DNA of 64,000 bases. It comes from Leeuwenhoekiella nanhaiensis. Lineage in GTDB: Bacteria; Bacteroidota; Bacteroidia; Flavobacteriales; Flavobacteriaceae. Position numbers and translations under genes: made by a program. The first letter of the stretch is position 1; the number at the start of each line of letters is the position of its first letter. The stretch lies in contig NZ_KZ319288.1 of assembly GCF_002744755.1 (NCBI RefSeq), positions 310,001-374,000 of the forward strand, given 5' to 3'. Of this stretch, positions 59,767 to 64,000 are shown in pieces. The notes below the pieces were generated by a model, which was given only the letters and a program-made list of their open reading frames with translations, ran no database searches and was not told the origin of the DNA.

Positions 59767-61851
59767 TTAACTGAGTTTATTGAGGTAATAATCATAGGTG
59801 GCAAACTGAGATCTAAGCGGCGCCTCATCATTTTTACGATACGCGTTATCCTGAGCCGCAGTAATTTGACGTGCTTTTACATTATCATTCCAGCAAATGG
59901 TATACGTCTCAATGATTTCTTTCTTGATATCTTCATCATAAATTGGGCACGTAACTTCAACCCGGTTGTCTAGGTTACGGGTCATCCAGTCTGAAGAAGA
60001 AATAAACACCTTCTCCTCGCCTTCCTCACCAAAAATCATGACCCGGGGATGTTCTAAAAACTTATCTACCACGCTGATCAATTCGATATTCTCACTCATC
60101 CCCTTAACTCCGGGAATCAGACAGCAAACACCACGAATGATAAGATCAATTTTCACTCCCGCCTGACTGGCCGCATACAAACGATCTATTATGGCGTAGT
60201 TAGACATACTGTTGAGCTTCAGCCTAATGTAACCTTTGCCCCCATTATTCACCTTCTTAATCTCAGTTTCAATGAGCTTATAAAAGCTGTTACGAGCGTA
60301 GTGTGGCGAAATTATAAGGTGTTGATAGGTGTTTACTATGTAATTGGTATCGAAGAAATTGAATAGCTTAGCCAAATCTTTTAAGATTTGTTTATTAGCG
60401 GTAAACAGGGTATAATCTGTATAAATACGTGCGGTCATCCCGTTAAAATTTCCGGTACTAATAAACCCGTATCGCTTAAGACGCGGTCCTTCCTGGCGTT
60501 CAATCACACAAACCTTACTATGCACTTTGAGCCCTGGAACACCAAAAATGAGCTTTACGCCTTCATCCTGCATCTGTTTCGCGTAGCGCATATTAGATTC
60601 TTCATCAAAACGCGCGCGCAGTTCAATTTGCACGGTCACTTCCTTCCCGTTCTTAGCGGCATTAATAAGCGCACTGGCCACGTGACTTAGCTTCGCTAGA
60701 CGGTAAATGGTAATTTTAATGGTTTTTACTTTTGGATCTAATGCGGCTTCCCTTAAGAATTTAATCACATAAGCAAACGTATGATAGGGCGTATACTGCA
60801 AAAAGTCTTTTTCTGCAACGCGTTTAAACATACTGTCATTAAGACTGATTCCGTTTATGAGCAGGGGTTTTTGTTTGGCATAGAGCAAATCGGTTCTGCC
60901 TAAGCTTGGAAAATCCATATAATCCTTTCGGTTGTGATAGCGCCCGCCCGGTATAATACTGTCTGACTGCTCAATGCCCAGTTTGGTCAATAAAAACTGA
61001 AGCGTAGCATCGTCTATGGTCTGGTCGTAGACAAAACGTACCGGCTCTGCATCTTCCCTGCCCTTTACACTTTTAGATAGCTTTTCGATAAAACTTTTAC
61101 CCAGATCAGATTCCAAATCAAGCTCGGCATCACGTGTAATTTTAATCATGTGTGCCGAAATATCGTCGTACTCAAATATGCTGAAAACCGAATCCAGATT
61201 GTACCGAATTAAATCATCAAGCAACATAATATAATCGGTACCATCTACCTGTGGAAGTACTACAAAGCGATCTAACTCACTTGGAATTTCCACCAAAGCG
61301 TAAATAGGCTTTCTTACACCTTTTTTCCGCATTTTGATGGTCAGGTAGGCTTCCAGATCCTGTATACGCGGCAGTTCGAGATCATCGCGAAGTACAATAG
61401 TTACAAGCGCCGGACTCACCTTCTCGGTAAAAAATGTTTTGATGTATTCAGAATGTTCCGGGAAATGAACTTCGTTTTCCTTGATAACATAAATTCCTTC
61501 ATCCTTCAATCGCTGGTGAATGTCATCCAGTATATTCAGGCTTTCTTCCTGCTGTTTGATAACAATTTTAGTGATCTTCTCCAGCAACTCATCTGCTGCA
61601 TAGACACCTAGAGCCCTTCGACCTTTTTTTCCAGCTTCAACAATACGCTTTACAGTTGCATAGCGTACTTTGAAAAATTCGTCGAGATTATTTGAAAAGA
61701 TCCCTACAAAACGCAGGCGCTCAATGAGCGGTACCGTCTCGTCTGCCGCTTCCTGCAATACGCGGGCATTAAACTGCAACCAACTGATTTCACGGTTAAT
61801 ATATCGGGATTCATCTGCTTCTAGCGTTGACATATTGATTTTGTTATCCAT
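59767..61851 (-). CDS. ppk1: Polyphosphate kinase 1
   Basis: Membrane-associated enzyme that makes inorganic polyphosphate from ATP. The 694-residue protein has N-domain YINREISWLQFNARVLQEA and FSNNLDEFFKVRYA, the kinase core IKITIYRLAKLSHVASALI, and GVPGLKVHSKVCVI with the autophosphorylated His, then GNFNGMTARIYTDYTLF and the second half with KLNSMSNYAIIDRLY, IIRGVCCLIPG and SSSDWMTRNLDNRVEV. Full length. ATG at 61851 overlaps the sixA stop by 1 bp; Ppx follows after 3 bp. Firm assignment. Confidence 0.98.
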   Translation of the reverse strand: MDNKINMSTLEADESRYINREISWLQFNARVLQEAADETVPLIERLRFVGIFSNNLDEFFKVRYATVKRIVEAGKKGRRALGVYAADELLEKITKIVIKQQEESLNILDDIHQRLKDEGIYVIKENEVHFPEHSEYIKTFFTEKVSPALVTIVLRDDLELPRIQDLEAYLTIKMRKKGVRKPIYALVEIPSELDRFVVLPQVDGTDYIMLLDDLIRYNLDSVFSIFEYDDISAHMIKITRDAELDLESDLGKSFIEKLSKSVKGREDAEPVRFVYDQTIDDATLQFLLTKLGIEQSDSIIPGGRYHNRKDYMDFPSLGRTDLLYAKQKPLLINGISLNDSMFKRVAEKDFLQYTPYHTFAYVIKFLREAALDPKVKTIKITIYRLAKLSHVASALINAAKNGKEVTVQIELRARFDEESNMRYAKQMQDEGVKLIFGVPGLKVHSKVCVIERQEGPRLKRYGFISTGNFNGMTARIYTDYTLFTANKQILKDLAKLFNFFDTNYIVNTYQHLIISPHYARNSFYKLIETEIKKVNNGGKGYIRLKLNSMSNYAIIDRLYAASQAGVKIDLIIRGVCCLIPGVKGMSENIELISVVDKFLEHPRVMIFGEEGEEKVFISSSDWMTRNLDNRVEVTCPIYDEDIKKEIIETYTICWNDNVKARQITAAQDNAYRKNDEAPLRSQFATYDYYLNKLS

Positions 61852-62336
61852 TATTTAAGTTGCTTCGGTTTAACATAGAGAATGGTTTTACCATTACTGA
61901 TGTCAGCCCAGCTAGTTACCTTGAATTGAATTGCTGTAAAGGCAGCGGTTGATACATTATCAATTTCCTGATCTCCATATCGGTTTACCCAATAGGTTAA
62001 GGCATTATTGTGGCCAAAAACCATTAGGCGATCGACCGAATCATCACAGGATTTAATGACTTTATCCAGTTTTGTACCGCCAAAATCATACAAACGGTGA
62101 TCAAGTTTTAACTGCTCTTCAGGAATACCCAGCTCTTTAAGATATAGAACTGCTGTGGTTTTTGCCCGTACCGCATCGCTGCTGAGTACTAACTGAGGTA
62201 ATTCGATCCTTTCACGAATATATGCTCCCATCAAGGGTGCATCGTGCAAGCCGCGGTCGTTAAGCGGACGCTCGTGGTCCTGAAGATCATATTCCCAGGA
62301 AGACTTGGCGTGCCTTACCAGATAAACTGTTTTCAT
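61851..62336 (-). CDS. SixA-like histidine phosphatase
   Basis: A 161-residue phosphatase of the histidine phosphatase superfamily. ATG at 62336, since upstream residues in the frame lack family similarity. Catalytic block MKTVYLVRHAKSSWE (RHA in place of RHG, common in SixA), ERPLNDRGLHDAPLMG, VLSSDAVRAKTTAVLY, and VFGHNNALTYWVNRYG with the second catalytic His. SixA removes phosphate from histidine phosphotransfer proteins, but here it is coupled to ppk1 (1-bp overlap), so a role in phosphate metabolism is also possible. 11 bp after pdxH. Confidence 0.9.
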   Translation of the reverse strand: MKTVYLVRHAKSSWEYDLQDHERPLNDRGLHDAPLMGAYIRERIELPQLVLSSDAVRAKTTAVLYLKELGIPEEQLKLDHRLYDFGGTKLDKVIKSCDDSVDRLMVFGHNNALTYWVNRYGDQEIDNVSTAAFTAIQFKVTSWADISNGKTILYVKPKQLK

Positions 62337-62347
62337 AATACTAAAAT

Positions 62348-62992
62348 TTACGGTGCCAGACGATTGCAATCCCAACCCGATTCTGAAAGCGTATACAATA
62401 ATCTGTCGTGCAGCCTGTTTGGTCTGCCCTGCCAAAATTCAAATGAATTAGGGGCTACCCGGTAGCCTCCCCAGTGTGGAGGCTTAGGAATTTCCTGATT
62501 TTTAAACTCTTCTTCAAATTTTTCCTGACGTTCCTCAAGAAATTTACGATTCGGAATAATTGCGCTTTGCGGGGAAACCCAGGCACCCAGCTGACTGCCT
62601 TCAGGTCTGGAATGGAAATACTGTGTTGACGTCTCCTCATCTACACGTGAAGCAGTTCCTTTTATGATCACCTGGCGCTCCAGATTGGGCCAGAAAAAAG
62701 ACAGACAAATATTGGGATTTGCGGCTAATGCTCTACCCTTTTCACTATCGTAATTGGTGTAAAAAATAAAGCCATCAGCATCATAACTCTTAAGAAGCAC
62801 AACCCTGTTTTTTGGAAAACCGTCAAGACCTATTGTAGAAACGGTCATTGCATTGACCTCATCTATACCCTTAGCCTGCTCAACCTCTTCAAACCATTTC
62901 TGAAACTGCTCAAAAGGATTTGAAGCACTTTGCTCGCGGGTTAACTCACTAAATTCATAGGATTTCCTGTAGTCGCTTAAATCTTCGGCCAT
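62348..62992 (-). CDS. pdxH: Pyridoxamine 5'-phosphate oxidase
   Basis: FMN-dependent oxidation of PNP/PMP to PLP, the cofactor used by both aminotransferases in this window. The 214-residue protein from ATG 62992 has DYRKSYEFSEL, ANPICL-like NPNICLSFFWPNLERQVIIKGTASRVDEE, QLGAWVSPQSA, the signature PPHWGGYRVAPNSFEFWQGRPNRLHDR and C-terminal WDCNRLAP. Full length. The TTG at 63010 would add six non-conserved residues. Starts the sixA/ppk1/ppx operon, 120 bp after the RNase Z gene. Confidence 0.97.
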   Translation of the reverse strand: MAEDLSDYRKSYEFSELTREQSASNPFEQFQKWFEEVEQAKGIDEVNAMTVSTIGLDGFPKNRVVLLKSYDADGFIFYTNYDSEKGRALAANPNICLSFFWPNLERQVIIKGTASRVDEETSTQYFHSRPEGSQLGAWVSPQSAIIPNRKFLEERQEKFEEEFKNQEIPKPPHWGGYRVAPNSFEFWQGRPNRLHDRLLYTLSESGWDCNRLAP

Positions 62993-63112
62993 AACTGTAT
63001 TTTCTGGCAATTTACATTAATGCCCTAAAGTTATAAAGCAGAACGGTATCTTTTACAATAAATTAAAATGGATTATAATCTTTAGATTTATTTGCTGCTA
63101 AAACTCCGGTTT

Positions 63113-64000
63113 TTAGTCTTCACTGAAGTCAAAAACCTTCCCGTCATCTGCTGTCAGTACGTTATCAAAAACCGTTTTTGCCTCATTTGCAAACAGCGTT
63201 AAATCAGGATATCTTGTACTGTAATGGCCTAAAATCAAATGCTGAGCACCGGCATCCCGGGCCATCTTACCGGCTTCAATAGCGGTAGAGTGCCCTGTTG
63301 GCAGAGCCAGTTTAGCATGAGCTTCCAAAAAAGTAGACTCGTGATACAGCACCGTTACGCCTTGCAGCTGTGGTAAGTTATCGGGTTTGTAGATCGTATC
63401 GCTGCAAAAAGCATAACTACGCGGAGGCTTGGGATCTAAAGTAAGTTCTTCATTAGGAATCACCGTTCCGTCTTCGAGGGTCATATCCATTCCGCGTTTA
63501 AGCTTTTTGTAATACACAACATCTATTTTTCGCTTCAGGACCGCGCTCATATTCAATTTACGTTCTCCCGGCTTTTCCTTGAACAGAAAACCGTTGGCGT
63601 AGATACGGTGTTTTAAGGGAATGGTTTCTACGGAAACCTTTTCGTCCTCAAACAACAATTGAGATTCTTTACTTTCAAGTTCGTGGAAATAAAGTGGGTA
63701 GTTAGTCCAGGAATTAGCCAGCTTCAACTGAAGGGTTATAGCTTTTTTAATTCCTTTTGGGCCGTATACGTGCAGTTCTTTCTCTCTGTTAAGCAATCTG
63801 AAGGTACTGATCAAACCTACCAGACCATAAAAATGGTCGCCGTGTAAATGCGAAATAAAAATATGCTTGATTTTTGAAAACTTGACCTTGTTCCGGCGTA
63901 GCTCAACCTGAGTTCCCTCACCACAGTCAATAAGAAAAAGATGGTTTCTTATTTCAAGAACCTGAGAAGTGGGGTTGGTAAACGTACGTGGAGTGGCTGC
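63113..64000 (-). CDS. rnz: Ribonuclease Z, N-terminus cut by window edge
   Basis: Zinc endonuclease that trims the 3' end of tRNA precursors. The minus-strand frame is open to the window edge, giving 295 visible residues; about 10-15 N-terminal residues lie outside. Visible: LIDCGEGTQVELRR, the metallo-beta-lactamase motif FISHLHGDHFYGLVGL, AFCSDTIY (Asp ligand), TVLYHESTFLEAHAKLA, the family tail LILGHYSTRYPDLTLFANEA, and final VFDFSED. An ORF of 233 residues starting at 63814 covers only part of the gene. Both tRNA 5' (rnpB) and 3' processing enzymes are in this window. Confidence 0.95.
   Translation of the reverse strand, partial: AATPRTFTNPTSQVLEIRNHLFLIDCGEGTQVELRRNKVKFSKIKHIFISHLHGDHFYGLVGLISTFRLLNREKELHVYGPKGIKKAITLQLKLANSWTNYPLYFHELESKESQLLFEDEKVSVETIPLKHRIYANGFLFKEKPGERKLNMSAVLKRKIDVVYYKKLKRGMDMTLEDGTVIPNEELTLDPKPPRSYAFCSDTIYKPDNLPQLQGVTVLYHESTFLEAHAKLALPTGHSTAIEAGKMARDAGAQHLILGHYSTRYPDLTLFANEAKTVFDNVLTADDGKVFDFSED

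Noticed and set aside
63113-63814. RNase Z taken as a complete 233-residue protein
   Set aside because: The frame is open upstream to the window edge and holds the zinc motif HLHGDH, so the shorter start is only an internal codon.
1-64000. tRNA genes, CRISPR arrays, insertion sequences and prophage
   Set aside because: Read for cloverleaf arms, regular spaced repeats, transposase motifs and phage structural genes; none was found. RNase P RNA is the only structural RNA I can support.

Overview
The window is a chromosomal segment from a Bacteroidota bacterium, almost certainly family Flavobacteriaceae (genus not determined). Evidence: many lipoproteins with SxC-type lipoboxes followed by Asp/Ser, TonB-dependent receptors with N-terminal carboxypeptidase-regulatory-like domains, Bacteroidota-restricted families (DUF4856, DUF6048, DUF6452, DUF3822, OstA-like), -7 promoter motifs of the TAnnTTTG type, and few Shine-Dalgarno sites. 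It is dense core genome: I see no transposase, phage gene, CRISPR array or tRNA. One structural RNA, RNase P RNA, is present.

Layout. 1-5.7 kb (minus): aconitase (3' end cut off by the window), a MoxR ATPase and two parvulin-related secreted folding factors. 6.0-7.4 kb (plus): an SRPBCC protein, a 77-residue protein and a Skp/OmpH chaperone, converging on guaB (minus). 9.2-15.5 kb (plus): the most interesting unit, four tightly linked genes for a DUF4856 lipoprotein, an imelysin-family lipoprotein, a full-length homologue of vitamin K-dependent gamma-carboxylase (HTTM family) and a TonB-dependent receptor, preceded by a good promoter flanked by two copies of an 11-bp motif. 15.5-22.5 kb (minus): HMG-CoA lyase, a TPR histidine kinase, pyrD and a second large TonB-dependent receptor. 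22.6-24.5 kb (plus): pepT and an FKBP lipoprotein, facing ornithine aminotransferase (minus), which carries a Cys-rich insertion.

26-48 kb (plus): a long co-directional run. rlmD, DUF6452 and DUF6048 overlap; CPBP protease, TrmH-type methyltransferase, M48 protease, the bifunctional (p)ppGpp enzyme, a Fur-family regulator and purA follow. Then come a zinc peptidase, a CYTH protein, an OstA-like protein overlapping a class III aminotransferase, a TPR protein, two tandem DUF368 (PopT-type) transporters, aroE, a five-repeat DUF349 protein and a zinc-ribbon methyltransferase. 48.4-52.8 kb (minus): a lipoprotein, then an operon of RecD-like helicase, DUF4126, kdsB and a PlsC-family acyltransferase. 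53-55.4 kb (plus): a membrane-anchored protein, DUF3822, rsmD and an unknown protein, facing RNase P RNA (minus). 55.8-58.2 kb (plus): dnaX, split by a ten-A slippery run, then miaE. 58.2-64 kb (minus): a small beta-barrel protein, ppx/gppA, ppk1, sixA-like phosphatase, pdxH and RNase Z (5' end cut off by the window).

The best leads are the putative iron-uptake operon built around a gamma-carboxylase homologue, and the dnaX slippage site that would yield gamma- and tau-type products from one gene. All functional statements rest on reading motifs and family knowledge; no searches were run.
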